The position numbers and the translations under genes are program-made. Shown here one piece after another: positions 52,101 to 61,460 of a stretch of DNA of 64,000 bases; positions within the stretch are counted from its first letter, which is position 1, and every line of letters starts with the position of its first letter. The notes under the pieces are model-generated. The model was not told where the DNA came from, made no database searches, and saw only the letters and a program-made list of their open reading frames with translations. Source of the stretch: JAAZGD01 sp964383845 (GTDB lineage Bacteria > Bacillota > Clostridia > Peptostreptococcales > Anaerovoracaceae); assembly GCA_964383845.1 (NCBI GenBank), contig CAYLIF010000003.1, positions 1 through 64,000 on the forward strand. The letters are read 5' to 3'.

Positions 52101-52927
52101 ACGAAATCCACCATCTCTTCAATTGTAATAAGATTTTCAGGAATATTTACTCCACGGAGTCTTAAGGCTTCTGATATTTCTACCGCTAAAGGAACATCTA
52201 AACATAACTCTCTAAGTTCTTTTGTTCTAACAAATATATCTTTTGGCATACCTTCCATCACAACTTTTCCATCCTCCATTACGAAAATGTAATCAGCTTT
52301 CGCAGCTTCATCCATAAAATGAGTTATCAAAACTACAGTGATGCCTTCTTTGTTTAACTTATCAATTATCTTTAAAACTTCTTGCCTGCCTTTTGGATCT
52401 AGCATTGCCGTTGATTCATCGAAAATTATACAGTCAGGTCGCATTGCTACAACTCCCGCAATTGCAATTCGTTGCTTCTGCCCTCCTGACAATAGATGAG
52501 GGCCCTTTTTTTTTGCATCAAGCATATCCACTGCAGCGAGAGCTTCATCAACTCTTTTACGGATTTCTATAGGGTCTACCCCTAGATTTTCAGGACCAAA
52601 AGCCACATCGTCTTCCACAATAGAAGACACTAATTGGTTGTCAGGATTCTGGAATACCATTCCTGCACTCTGCCTTATATCCCATATTAAATTTTCATCT
52701 CGAGTATCCATTCCTTTAACATATACTGCTCCACTGGAAGGTAGAAGTAACGCATTAATATTTTTTGCCAGTGTAGATTTTCCAGAGCCATTTCTACCTA
52801 TTATGGCAGAAAAACTCCCCTTTTTAATAACAAGGCTTACATCATCTACTGCTCTTTTAATAGTAATGGTTTCATCTTCTTCTCCATATTCGAAAACCAA
52901 ATTTTTTAATTCTATAATGTTATCCAT
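52085..52927 (-). CDS. ecfA1: ECF transporter ATPase EcfA1
   Basis: 280 residues from the ATG at 52925-52927; a TTG four codons earlier is possible. Walker A GRNGSGKST, Q-loop FQNPDNQLVSSIVEDDVAFG, signature LLSGGQKQRIA, Walker B IIFDESTAMLDP. The NPDNQ form marks EcfA1. First of ecfA1-A2-T-queT, 27 bases after the PAS-GGDEF-HD gene. Confidence 0.95.
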   Translation of the reverse strand: MDNIIELKNLVFEYGEEDETITIKRAVDDVSLVIKKGSFSAIIGRNGSGKSTLAKNINALLLPSSGAVYVKGMDTRDENLIWDIRQSAGMVFQNPDNQLVSSIVEDDVAFGPENLGVDPIEIRKRVDEALAAVDMLDAKKKGPHLLSGGQKQRIAIAGVVAMRPDCIIFDESTAMLDPKGRQEVLKIIDKLNKEGITVVLITHFMDEAAKADYIFVMEDGKVVMEGMPKDIFVRTKELRELCLDVPLAVEISEALRLRGVNIPENLITIEEMVDFVCQSN

Positions 52928-52954
52928 CACCCGTTCCAATCATATGTTCTAAAG

Positions 52955-54769
52955 CTACTGTTCCTCTTTGATAACTTGTTCTATAAAAACTTTTACTAGG
53001 CTTTCATCAAATTGAGTTCCCGCACCGTTTTTAAGTTCAGCAATTGCTTCCTCTTTTGTCAATCTATTCCTATAATGGCTATCCATAGTCATATCGGAAT
53101 AAGCTTCTGCCAACCCCAAAATTTTAGCTTGTATAGGGATTTCTTTGCTAATTGATGCAGTGGGATATCCAACCCCGTCAACTCGCTCATGGTGATAAAG
53201 CACAAAATCTGCCATTCGTCCATAATCAGGAACACTCTTTAAGATTTGATATCCTATCTCAGGATGCTTCATAACATTTACCCAGTCTCTTTGATCCAAA
53301 CCTTCTGTTTTGTTGGTAATTTTAGAATCCAAACCAACTTTTCCAATATCATGATAATATGCAGCCAGCCCTAGTTCCAACACGGCGTCTTCACTCAGGC
53401 CTATTTTTTCTCCCAGCGCCATTGAATACTTTTTCACACTTAAACAATGTTCCTCTAGATTTGGGTTTTGTGTTACCACTTTTTTTTGTAGATATTCAAT
53501 GATTTTGATTTTATGTGAATCGCTGTCTTGAATTTTGTTGTGATACATCCTAGCCTCTGCCGTTTGGTAGGTTTGGTCTATGCTTTCACTAGGTGATTCT
53601 TTTGTTGCACACCCTAAAGCCATTGATAAAAGGAAGCAATCCTCTGTATCATCTTCGAATTTGTTGCTAATTTTCTTTGTTAAAGCTAAGGCTTCAACCC
53701 CAGTGGTATTAGGGAGGATTGCCATAAATTCGTCGCCGCCAGTTCTAACCACGTAGTTGCCTGGCTCTACAAGTCCCAAAAAAATGTCTGCTAATTTCTT
53801 TATGATTCGATCACCTTCCATATGACCAAATGCGTCATTGGTAACTTTTAGTCCATTTGCATCAGCCACAATTATAGATAAAGGCCAATATTCGGGCTTA
53901 TCAAGTTCCTGAAGTTTTTCATCCCCAAACTTTCTGTTATAAAGGCCTGTTAGAGCATCATGGTCATAATAATACTGGACCAAAGCTTCAGCCTCTTTTT
54001 TAGGTGTAATATCAATAGCCATCACAATATGGGCATCTCTATTTATCTCTTCTTTATACCTCTTCACCGTCATGTCTATCCAAACTGTACTCCCATCAGG
54101 TTTTATAAACCTTTTTTCCATGTTAAAGCCCTGAATTTTGGAGGTAGACATTAGCTCTAGATAATGATGGTTTTCTTCTATTTCTGCTCCATGAGAATAT
54201 GCTTCCCAGGGGAGTGATAACAACTCTTCAGTATTCCTACCAGTTATTTCTGAGAAAGTATCATTAATTTCTAAGGCACGGCCAGATTCAGTATTGTAAA
54301 TAGCAATCCCTACTGGAGCATTTCTGAAAACCCCCTCATATCGGCTTAATTCTTTCTCTAATTTTTTTAATTTATGCAATGTTTCAGTTGAATCGTAAGA
54401 ATAACCAGCAATGCCAATTATTGTACCCGCTTCATTTTTAAATGGAGATTTGAATGTTTTAAGGTTTTTTGTAAAAACAGAGTCACTGGTAAATGATATC
54501 TCTTTATCAAACATCAAAACCTCTTTGTCTGTTGCATTATAAATCGGATAAAGCTCTGCACTAAATAATTCTTCATCTCGTTTTCCTGCGATTTCAGTTC
54601 TATGGAGTCCATCATTTTTGCATTGAGCTTTATTTGCATACAAATAAACACCTTCAATATCCTTAACAAAAACTTCAACAGGAATGGAATCTAAAAGAAG
54701 CCTAAAAAATTCTTCACCATCTAGCCCTGTCTTCTCCTTAATTCTCTTGAAATCTATAGCATTTTCCAA
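52955..54769 (-). CDS. PAS-PAS-GGDEF-HD (HD-GYP-type) signalling protein
   Basis: 604 residues from a TTG (54767-54769) with AGAGGTG about 5 bases upstream; the longer reading to 54814 lacks a site and runs into the rplQ terminator. Two PAS domains (about 15-125 and 145-260), a GGDEF domain with intact RTGGDEFMAIL, and a C-terminal HD domain with YYHDIGK and HHERVDGVGYP, the HD-GYP pattern. It has no transmembrane segment. It may make and degrade cyclic di-GMP; which activity dominates is unknown. It interrupts the usual rplQ-ecfA order. Confidence 0.9.
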   Translation of the reverse strand: MENAIDFKRIKEKTGLDGEEFFRLLLDSIPVEVFVKDIEGVYLYANKAQCKNDGLHRTEIAGKRDEELFSAELYPIYNATDKEVLMFDKEISFTSDSVFTKNLKTFKSPFKNEAGTIIGIAGYSYDSTETLHKLKKLEKELSRYEGVFRNAPVGIAIYNTESGRALEINDTFSEITGRNTEELLSLPWEAYSHGAEIEENHHYLELMSTSKIQGFNMEKRFIKPDGSTVWIDMTVKRYKEEINRDAHIVMAIDITPKKEAEALVQYYYDHDALTGLYNRKFGDEKLQELDKPEYWPLSIIVADANGLKVTNDAFGHMEGDRIIKKLADIFLGLVEPGNYVVRTGGDEFMAILPNTTGVEALALTKKISNKFEDDTEDCFLLSMALGCATKESPSESIDQTYQTAEARMYHNKIQDSDSHKIKIIEYLQKKVVTQNPNLEEHCLSVKKYSMALGEKIGLSEDAVLELGLAAYYHDIGKVGLDSKITNKTEGLDQRDWVNVMKHPEIGYQILKSVPDYGRMADFVLYHHERVDGVGYPTASISKEIPIQAKILGLAEAYSDMTMDSHYRNRLTKEEAIAELKNGAGTQFDESLVKVFIEQVIKEEQ

Positions 54770-54798
54770 TTTAACACCTCTTTTCGTTAGAAATGTGC

Positions 54799-54840
54799 AA
54801 AAGAGTACTTCCAAAGTTTAAAATTTAGAAGTACCCCTTT
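54799..54840 (-). terminator. Terminator of the spc/alpha ribosomal operon
   Basis: AAAGGGGTACTTC and GAAGTACTCTTTT pair on the minus strand (13 positions, with G-T pairs) around an AT-rich 16-base loop. It starts 8 bases after the rplQ stop; the 3' arm ends in TTTT. Confidence 0.75.
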
Positions 54841-54847
54841 ATATCCA

Positions 54848-55189
54848 TTACACTAATTCTAAAAAGGCCATTTCAGCAGTATCTCCCTGCCGAGGTCCTA
54901 ACTTCAAAATTCTTGTGTACCCTCCATTACGTTCAGCATATTTGGGGGCAATCTCGTCAAACAGTTTTTTAACTACGGTTTCGTCGTAGACGTAACTCAT
55001 TACCTTTCGCCTGGCATGTAAATCTCCTCGCTTTGCAAGGGTAATCAATTTTTCTGCCTGTCTTCGGGTTTCCTTTGCTCTAGTAACCGTGGTGGAAATC
55101 CGTTCTTCTCTTAAAAGATCCGTAACAAGATTTCGCAACATGGCTTTTCTATGAGCGCTTGGTCTTCCCAGTTTTCTATATCCTGGCAT
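54848..55189 (-). CDS. rplQ: 50S ribosomal protein L17
   Basis: 113 residues from the ATG at 55187-55189 (AAAGGAG, 8 bases). MPGYRKLGRPSAHRKAMLRN is the invariant L17 start. Last gene of the block; a terminator follows. Confidence 0.97.
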   Translation of the reverse strand: MPGYRKLGRPSAHRKAMLRNLVTDLLREERISTTVTRAKETRRQAEKLITLAKRGDLHARRKVMSYVYDETVVKKLFDEIAPKYAERNGGYTRILKLGPRQGDTAEMAFLELV

Positions 55190-55208
55190 CACCACTACTC
55201 CTTTCTAA

Positions 55209-56165
55209 TTATTCGTCGCTTGGCTTTAGGCCAAGGCCTAGTTCTTCAAGTTTGAATTTTACTTCATCCAAAGATTTTTTGCCCAGGTTACGAACCTTCA
55301 TCATATCTTCTTCAGTTTTGTGTGTTAGTTCTTCTACTGTGTTAATGGCTGCCCTCTTTAGACAATTGAAAGAGCGTACAGAAAGCTCTAAATCTTCAAT
55401 AGTCATTTCCAAAGCTTTACCCTTTTGATCTTCTTCCTTCTCGATCATGATTTCCATACTCTCTGCAGCATCATTTAACTCAATAAAGAGATTAAGATGC
55501 TCTTGCATGATTTTAGCACCAATGGATACCCCTTCATTTGGGGGCATAGAACCATCAGTCCATATTTCTAAGATTAGTTTGTCGTAGTCAGTAATGTGCC
55601 CTACTCTGGTGTCTTCTACGTTGAAATTAACCTTAACCACAGGAGTAAAAATGGAATCCACAGGGATCACAGCAATGGGCATACCCTCAGTCTTATTTTG
55701 TTCTGCAGACACATATCCTCTACCTCTAGATAAATTAATCTCCATTACTAGAGTTGCATTCTCTTCTAAAGTGGCGATATGCAAATCCTTATTAAAAATC
55801 TCGGCTCCAGAGTCGCCTTCTATATCAGCTGCAGTAACCTCTTTAGGTCCTACAGCATTGATAATTAGGCGTTTTGTGTTTTCTCCGTTAAATCCATCTA
55901 GTCTAACAGCCAATTTTTTTAAGTTTAAAATAATCTCCGTCACGTCTTCTTTAACACCAGGTATGGTGGAAAATTCATGAAGAATACCGTCGATTTTTAC
56001 CGATGTTACTGCGGCGCCTGGAAGAGAGCTGAGAAGTATTCTCCTCAAACTATTTCCTAAAGTTGTTCCATATCCTCTTTCTAAAGGTTCAACAACAAAC
56101 TTTCCGTAATTCGCATCTTCATCAGAATAGATACATTCAATCGTTGGTTTTTCGATTTCTATCAT
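55209..56165 (-). CDS. rpoA: RNA polymerase alpha subunit
   Basis: 318 residues: N-terminal dimerisation domain (GTTLGNSLRRILLSSLPGAA) and C-terminal domain with LELSVRSFNCLKRAAINTVEEL that binds UP elements and activators. Normal length. Sits between rpsD and rplQ as usual. Confidence 0.98.
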   Translation of the reverse strand: MIEIEKPTIECIYSDEDANYGKFVVEPLERGYGTTLGNSLRRILLSSLPGAAVTSVKIDGILHEFSTIPGVKEDVTEIILNLKKLAVRLDGFNGENTKRLIINAVGPKEVTAADIEGDSGAEIFNKDLHIATLEENATLVMEINLSRGRGYVSAEQNKTEGMPIAVIPVDSIFTPVVKVNFNVEDTRVGHITDYDKLILEIWTDGSMPPNEGVSIGAKIMQEHLNLFIELNDAAESMEIMIEKEEDQKGKALEMTIEDLELSVRSFNCLKRAAINTVEELTHKTEEDMMKVRNLGKKSLDEVKFKLEELGLGLKPSDE

Positions 56166-56215
56166 TAAAAAACCCTCCTTTTCTTAGCAATATCGCGATG
56201 AAACTAATTGCTATA

Positions 56216-56836
56216 TTACTTAGAATACAATTCGACGATAAGGTATTCTGAAACTGCTGTGTCAATCTCGTCTCTAGTTGGTAAAGCTATAACTTTGCCT
56301 TCTAGTTTCTCTGTGTCCACGGTCATCCAAGAGGGAACAGATATTGTCATCTCTTTTATTTCCTTGAACTTAGGAGAAGCTGTACTCTTTTCTTTAACCT
56401 TTATTACATCTCCAGCATCACAAGTGTAAGAAGGAATGTCTACTTTCTTCCCATTTACTAAAAAGTGGCCGTGTGTAACAAGTTGTCTTGCTTCTTTACG
56501 AGAAGAACCAAAACCTAGCCTGAAAACAACATTGTCTAATCTGGTTTCCAACAAAATCAATAGGTTTTCGCCAGTTATTCCTTTTTTCTTTACAGCCTTA
56601 TCAAACAGGTTCCTAAATTGAGTCTCCTGCAAACCGTAAAATCTTTTGGTCTTTTGCTTTTCTCTTAATTGAGTACCGTACTCGGAAACTTTCTTCCGAC
56701 TCTGGCCGTGTTGGCCGGGAGCGTAATTTCTTTTCTCCATAGCACATTTTGTACTGTAGCATCGTTCGCCCTTTAAGAAAAGTTTCTGACCTTCTCTTCT
56801 GCATAATCTGCAGTTAGCATCTATATATCTTGCCAT
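56216..56836 (-). CDS. rpsD: 30S ribosomal protein S4 (zinc-binding form)
   Basis: 206 residues. C9, C12, C26 and C31 form the zinc site of the C+ type. The S4 RNA-binding domain follows (RLDNVVFRLGFGSSRKEARQ). In many bacteria S4 represses this operon; no leader structure was identified here. Confidence 0.97.
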   Translation of the reverse strand: MARYIDANCRLCRREGQKLFLKGERCYSTKCAMEKRNYAPGQHGQSRKKVSEYGTQLREKQKTKRFYGLQETQFRNLFDKAVKKKGITGENLLILLETRLDNVVFRLGFGSSRKEARQLVTHGHFLVNGKKVDIPSYTCDAGDVIKVKEKSTASPKFKEIKEMTISVPSWMTVDTEKLEGKVIALPTRDEIDTAVSEYLIVELYSK

Positions 56837-56856
56837 TCAATTACTCCTCCCTTCTA

Positions 56857-57261
56857 CTATACTCTTCTACGCTTTGGCGGTCTACAACCGTTATGCGGAA
56901 TTGGTGTGATATCCTTAATGAGTGTAATGTCAAGCCCTGCCGTTTGAAGCGCTCTAATTGCTGCTTCACGTCCAGATCCTGGCCCCTTCACGTATACTTC
57001 TACTGTTTTTAAACCATGTTCCATAGCAGCTTTAGCCGCTTCTTCAGCAGCCATTTGAGCTGCAAAAGGTGTGGATTTTCTTGAGCCTTTAAAACCCAGA
57101 GATCCAGCACTTGACCATGACAATGCGTTTCCGCTTGTATCAGTAAGAGTTACAAGGGTATTGTTAAAGGTAGATTGGATATGCGCTTGGCCTTTATCAA
57201 TGTTTTTACGTTCTCTTTTTTTCTTTCTTCCAGTTTGTTTCTTAATTACTTGTTTTGCCAT
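56857..57261 (-). CDS. rpsK: 30S ribosomal protein S11
   Basis: 134 residues. AHIQSTFNNTLVTLTDTSGN and the C-terminal HNGCRPPKRRRV are diagnostic. Basic N-terminal tail. Between rpsM and rpsD. Confidence 0.98.
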   Translation of the reverse strand: MAKQVIKKQTGRKKKRERKNIDKGQAHIQSTFNNTLVTLTDTSGNALSWSSAGSLGFKGSRKSTPFAAQMAAEEAAKAAMEHGLKTVEVYVKGPGSGREAAIRALQTAGLDITLIKDITPIPHNGCRPPKRRRV

Positions 57262-57278
57262 TATAACCTACCTCCTCT

Positions 57279-57653
57279 CTAAATTGCTTTTTTCTTTCGG
57301 CCCACAGTTTTCTTAGGACCTTTACGAGTTCTAGCGTTTGTCTTTGTTTTCTGCCCTCTAACAGGCAATCCTCTTCTATGACGAATGCCTCTGTAGCAAC
57401 CAATTTCCATTAGTCGCTTAATATTAAGAGAACTTTCTCTTCGAAGATCTCCCTCTACAGCGTAGTCCGAATCAATAACTTTTCGGATATCACCTGCTTC
57501 ATCTTCAGAAAGATCTTTAACCCTAGTATCAGGGCTAACGCCTGCTTTCTCAAGAATTGCTAGGGCTGTTGGCCTGCCAATTCCATAAATATAGGTCAGA
57601 CCGATTCCAACTTTTTTGTCTCTTGGTAAATCGACACCGGCTATTCGAGCCAT
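57279..57653 (-). CDS. rpsM: 30S ribosomal protein S13
   Basis: 124 residues from the ATG at 57651-57653 (AGGAGG, 5 bases); the longer reading to 57689 is rejected. MARIAGVDLPRDKKV start and RGLPVRGQKTKTNARTRKG tail are typical. Confidence 0.98.
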   Translation of the reverse strand: MARIAGVDLPRDKKVGIGLTYIYGIGRPTALAILEKAGVSPDTRVKDLSEDEAGDIRKVIDSDYAVEGDLRRESSLNIKRLMEIGCYRGIRHRRGLPVRGQKTKTNARTRKGPKKTVGRKKKAI

Positions 57654-57751
57654 CTTTTCCTCCTGTTCCCATCTTCCGTCACGCAACACCGAGACTTCCT
57701 ATCTCGAGGCATAATATAAACGGGATGTTTCTTAAAAAATAACGTACTTTT

Positions 57752-57865
57752 TTAACCTTGAGTCTGCTTGTGCTTAGGGTTAGGGCAGATAACCATAACC
57801 TTACCATCTCTCCTAATAATTTTGCACTTTTCGCAGATAGGTTTTACTGAAGATCTAACTTTCAT
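57752..57865 (-). CDS. rpmJ: 50S ribosomal protein L36
   Basis: 37 residues, read directly from sequence: MKVRSSVKPICEKCKIIRRD start, zinc ligands C11, C14, C27 and H32, TAA at 57752-57754. GGAGGGG precedes the ATG. In the usual place between infA and rpsM. Confidence 0.97.
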   Translation of the reverse strand: MKVRSSVKPICEKCKIIRRDGKVMVICPNPKHKQTQG

Positions 57866-57876
57866 TTTAACCCCTC

Positions 57877-58095
57877 CTATTTGTCTCGCCACGTAATTCT
57901 GCCTCTAGTAAGATCATAGGGTGAAAGTTCAACTTTAACTTTGTCCCCTGGCAGAATTCTAATAAAGTTCATTCGAATTTTCCCTGATATATGTGCTAGT
58001 ACTTCATGTCCATTTTCCAACTTAACTATAAACATTGCATTAGGTTGGGCGTCCACAACTGTACCCATGGTTTCGATGACATCTTTTTTCGACAT
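57877..58095 (-). CDS. infA: Translation initiation factor IF-1
   Basis: 72 residues from the ATG at 58093-58095 (GAGGTGG site); the reading to 58122 would extend into map. S1-like OB fold: NGHEVLAHISGKIRMNFIRI, LSPYDLTRGRITWR. Placed between map and rpmJ; the KOW-domain gene found here in some Firmicutes is absent. Confidence 0.97.
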   Translation of the reverse strand: MSKKDVIETMGTVVDAQPNAMFIVKLENGHEVLAHISGKIRMNFIRILPGDKVKVELSPYDLTRGRITWRDK

Positions 58096-58115
58096 AGTTT
58101 CATCCACCTCTTCTC

Positions 58116-58862
58116 TTAACAAGTAAGCAATTCGGGCTCACCATCCGTTACGACAACAGTATTTTCATAATGAGCGGAAAGTTTTCCATCTATGGTAACC
58201 ACCGTCCAATTGTTTAAAAGAACCTCTACTTCGTAATCCCCTTCAGCAACCATTGGTTCAATGGCAAAAACCATTCCTGATTCAAGTCTTGGACCTCTTC
58301 CTGCCTCTCCATAGTTGGGTATTTGTGGTTCTTCATGCATCTCCCTGCCAATACCATGGCCTACAAAATCTCTGATAACAGAGAAACCTTCTTCTTCAGC
58401 TTTTTTCTGGATCTCATGTGAGATATCTCCCAAGCGTTGGCCTGGTCTGCAGAATTTTAGACCTTCAAAGAAACTTGCCTCTGTTACCTGTATAAGCTTT
58501 GCTGCCTTGGGGCTAATGTCTCCTACACCATAGGTTCTTGCTGCGTCACTGTAGTAGCCTTTATAAATACAGCCTACATCCACGCTTACGATATCACCTT
58601 CGCTTAGAAATCTTTTTTTGGAAGGAATTCCATGAACTACTTCCTCATTGATGGAAACACACGCACTGGCTGGGAAACCGCCATAACCTTTAAATGCAGG
58701 AATCATGTTGTAGGAAAGAATAGTCTTTTCGACAAAATCATCCACATCTTGGGTTGTAATCCCAGGTTTAATAATATCTTTTAGAGCTCTTAATATGTAC
58801 CCCGTTACTTTACCGGATTCTCGCATAAGATCAATTTCTTGCTTTGATTTAACAATAATCAT
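58116..58862 (-). CDS. map: Methionine aminopeptidase, type I
   Basis: 248 residues. Metal ligands lie in SVDVGCIYKGYYSDAARTY, GHGIGREMHEEP and the late FAIEPM and YENTVVV motifs. It removes N-terminal methionine from new proteins. Start is adjacent to the adk stop. Confidence 0.97.
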   Translation of the reverse strand: MIIVKSKQEIDLMRESGKVTGYILRALKDIIKPGITTQDVDDFVEKTILSYNMIPAFKGYGGFPASACVSINEEVVHGIPSKKRFLSEGDIVSVDVGCIYKGYYSDAARTYGVGDISPKAAKLIQVTEASFFEGLKFCRPGQRLGDISHEIQKKAEEEGFSVIRDFVGHGIGREMHEEPQIPNYGEAGRGPRLESGMVFAIEPMVAEGDYEVEVLLNNWTVVTIDGKLSAHYENTVVVTDGEPELLTC

Positions 58863-59512
58863 TATGCTTCTTCTCCAAGTATCTTCTTGATATCTCGAAA
58901 TACATTTTCAAGTCCAATGGATCCATCTATTTCACTTACGACTCCAGCCTTTTTGTAATACTCTATAAGGGGCACGGTCTGTTTTTCGTAAATGTCTATA
59001 CGATTCTCCACTGTTTCTTTGTTATCATCACTACGCTGATACAAGGGTCCTCCGCAAATATCACAAACTCCCTCTACTTTGGGTTTCATGGTATCAATGT
59101 GGTATGTAGCGCCACAATTCTTACAAACTCTTCGACCAATTAATCGGCGAATCAGCTCATCTTTTTCAACGGAAATGTTGATAACATGATCCACTTTTTC
59201 CCCCTTACTATGAAGGAATTTATCAAGTTCCTCAGCTTGGTGAACAGTTCTTGGGAAACCATCAAGAAGGAATCCCTTTTGGCAATCTTCCTGGTTTAGA
59301 CGATCAATGGCGATTTCTACAACCAAATCATCAGGAACCAGTTTGCCTTCGTTCATATACTTCTGAGCTCTTATTCCTAGCTCAGTTTCTCGCTTAACGT
59401 TTTCTCTAAAGATATCCCCAGTTGAAATATGTGGAATCTTATATTCAGCGATTATTTTCGCTGCTTGAGTGCCTTTCCCTGCCCCCGGAGGGCCCAACAA
59501 TACAACATTCAT
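58862..59512 (-). CDS. adk: Adenylate kinase (zinc LID form)
   Basis: 216 residues. P-loop GPPGAGKGTQ at 7-16; the LID domain carries a four-cysteine zinc site (CKNCGATYH and CDICGG), as in Gram-positive enzymes. Interconverts ATP + AMP and 2 ADP. Between secY and map. Confidence 0.98.
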   Translation of the reverse strand: MNVVLLGPPGAGKGTQAAKIIAEYKIPHISTGDIFRENVKRETELGIRAQKYMNEGKLVPDDLVVEIAIDRLNQEDCQKGFLLDGFPRTVHQAEELDKFLHSKGEKVDHVINISVEKDELIRRLIGRRVCKNCGATYHIDTMKPKVEGVCDICGGPLYQRSDDNKETVENRIDIYEKQTVPLIEYYKKAGVVSEIDGSIGLENVFRDIKKILGEEA

Positions 59513-59521
59513 GTCATCCTC

Positions 59522-60802
59522 CTACTTCAGGAATCCTTCATAATTCCTCATAACCATTTGGTTTTCTAATTGTCTCATTGTATCTAGGGCGACGCCTACT
59601 GCAATCAGCAAACTCGTTCCTCCAAATCCAATATTCAAGGTTGTCCATTGATCTATGAGAGTTGGTAATGTAGAAACTGCCGCCAGAAATATTGCACTGA
59701 CAAAAGTAATTCTTGTCATTACCTTGTTTAAGTACTCAGTGGTAGGTTTCCCGGGTCTAATTCCAGGAATAAAGCCACCATTGTTCTTCATGTTTCCTGC
59801 TACCTCAGCTGGATTGAATGTAACAGCTGTATAGAAGTAAGTGAAGAACATTATCAATACTATATTAAATACTGCATATAACCATACTCCAGGATCTCCG
59901 TATGGAGAAAGCCACTTAGTTACCCATGCAGCAAAAGCTGTTTCGGGTGTGAAATAAGTTATAGTCAGCGGAAACTGCAATAATGAAAGAGCGAAGATTA
60001 CTGGAATAACTCCAGCTTGGTTAACCTTCAGCGGAATATGGGTAGATTGTCCACCATACATTTTTCTTCCAACTACACGTTTTGCATACTGGACAGGAAT
60101 CCTACGTTGACCTTGCTGAACTAATATAATTCCTACAATAACTGCTAATGCAAATACCGCAAATATTATAAGTGTAATAATTTTCACTTCTCCATCAAGA
60201 AAACGGATAAAGTTCTCATGTATTGCACTAGGTACACGTGCGATAATTCCCCCGAAAATTATAAGAGAAATTCCATTTCCGATACCATTTTCGTTGATTT
60301 GCTCTCCCAACCACATTAGAAATGCAGTTCCAGCAGACAGGGTCAAAACTATAACACTAATTGAAAAGAAATCTGTGCTAATAAGTGCCTGTCTAAAAAG
60401 TCCAACAGCTAATCCTATGGCTTGAACAAATGCCAGTACAACAGTTAAGTATCTCGTGTACTGAGCTATTTTTTTCTTACCTTCTTCGCCTTCTCTTGCC
60501 AATCTTTCGATGGCAGGTACAGCGATGGTTAATAACTGAAATATAATAGAGGCAGTGATATAGGGAGTAATACTCAATGCAAATATGGTGAAGTTACTAA
60601 AAGCTCCCCCAGAAAACAAGTCAAATAAAGCGAATAGACCCGTTCCCCCATCAAATACTTGATCTAATACCGCTCGGTTCATTCCAGGGACCGGAATGTT
60701 GGATCCTACTCTAAACACAACCAACATGAGAAGAGTGAAGATAATCTTTTTCCGCATTTCAGGAATTCCCCAAGCAGCTTGAACGGTTTTAATCATTCCC
60801 AT
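59522..60802 (-). CDS. secY: Preprotein translocase channel SecY
   Basis: 426 residues, ten transmembrane helices. ITASIIFQLLTIAVPAIERL and GGTSLLIAVGVALDTMRQLE are SecY signatures; cytoplasmic loops with GIRPGKPTTEYLN bind ribosomes. GGAGG is 9 bases before the ATG. Confidence 0.98.
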   Translation of the reverse strand: MGMIKTVQAAWGIPEMRKKIIFTLLMLVVFRVGSNIPVPGMNRAVLDQVFDGGTGLFALFDLFSGGAFSNFTIFALSITPYITASIIFQLLTIAVPAIERLAREGEEGKKKIAQYTRYLTVVLAFVQAIGLAVGLFRQALISTDFFSISVIVLTLSAGTAFLMWLGEQINENGIGNGISLIIFGGIIARVPSAIHENFIRFLDGEVKIITLIIFAVFALAVIVGIILVQQGQRRIPVQYAKRVVGRKMYGGQSTHIPLKVNQAGVIPVIFALSLLQFPLTITYFTPETAFAAWVTKWLSPYGDPGVWLYAVFNIVLIMFFTYFYTAVTFNPAEVAGNMKNNGGFIPGIRPGKPTTEYLNKVMTRITFVSAIFLAAVSTLPTLIDQWTTLNIGFGGTSLLIAVGVALDTMRQLENQMVMRNYEGFLK

Positions 60803-60803
60803 A

Positions 60804-61244
60804 CTAGATTACCTCCGCCTTTCCTCCTGCAGCCTCGATTTTTTCTATAGCCGTTTTGCTAAATTTTTGAGCTTGAACGGAGATATTTTTTTCTAAAGTA
60901 CCATCACCTAGAACCTTTACCCCATCCTTAACCTGTTTTATAAAACCAGCTTCTACAAGGATTTCTGGAGTTACTACAGCTCCGGCTTCAAACTTATTCA
61001 AATCGTCGATATTTACTATTTCATATGTTTTTCCAAAAATGTTTGTAAATCCTCTTTTCGGAATTCTTCTATATAAAGGCATCTGTCCACCTTCAAAGCC
61101 TAGGCGAGTACCTCCACCGCTTCGCGAATTCTGACCATTCATACCTCTTCCAGCGGTTTTACCCAACCCAGAAGCTGTACCTCGGCCTCTTCTTTTCCTG
61201 GTCTTTGTTGACCCCGGAGCAGCTTTTAATTCATGTAATTTCAT
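60804..61244 (-). CDS. rplO: 50S ribosomal protein L15
   Basis: 146 residues from the ATG at 61242-61244 (MKLHELKAAPGSTKTRKRRG), with GGAGG 10 bases upstream; the TTG at 61250 is a weaker choice. Glycine/arginine-rich N-terminus and GFTNIFGKTYEIVNIDDLN are typical. Confidence 0.97.
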   Translation of the reverse strand: MKLHELKAAPGSTKTRKRRGRGTASGLGKTAGRGMNGQNSRSGGGTRLGFEGGQMPLYRRIPKRGFTNIFGKTYEIVNIDDLNKFEAGAVVTPEILVEAGFIKQVKDGVKVLGDGTLEKNISVQAQKFSKTAIEKIEAAGGKAEVI

Positions 61245-61263
61245 ATGCAAAGCACCTCCATTT

Positions 61264-61446
61264 CTATAGTTCTTCTACTGTAACAAGATGCTCTACTTTT
61301 TGCACCGCACCTCTAGTTTGCGGTGTGTCTTCCATTACTACGGAATGGTGCATCTTTTTCAACCCCAAAGCCACAATGGTTTTGCGATGTGCGGGATTTG
61401 CACCGATCGGGCTTTTAGTTAAAGTGATTTTTATCATTTTTGCCAT
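61264..61446 (-). CDS. rpmD: 50S ribosomal protein L30
   Basis: 60 residues. IKITLTKSPIGANPAHRKTI and LGLKKMHHSVVMEDTPQTRG are the L30 pattern. GGGGGAAG precedes the ATG. Between rpsE and rplO. Confidence 0.96.
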   Translation of the reverse strand: MAKMIKITLTKSPIGANPAHRKTIVALGLKKMHHSVVMEDTPQTRGAVQKVEHLVTVEEL

Positions 61447-61460
61447 TTCGTCGCTTCCCC

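Noticed and set aside
54770..54814. N-terminal extension of the PAS-GGDEF-HD protein
   Set aside because: It would start from a TTG inside the terminator hairpin without a ribosome site.
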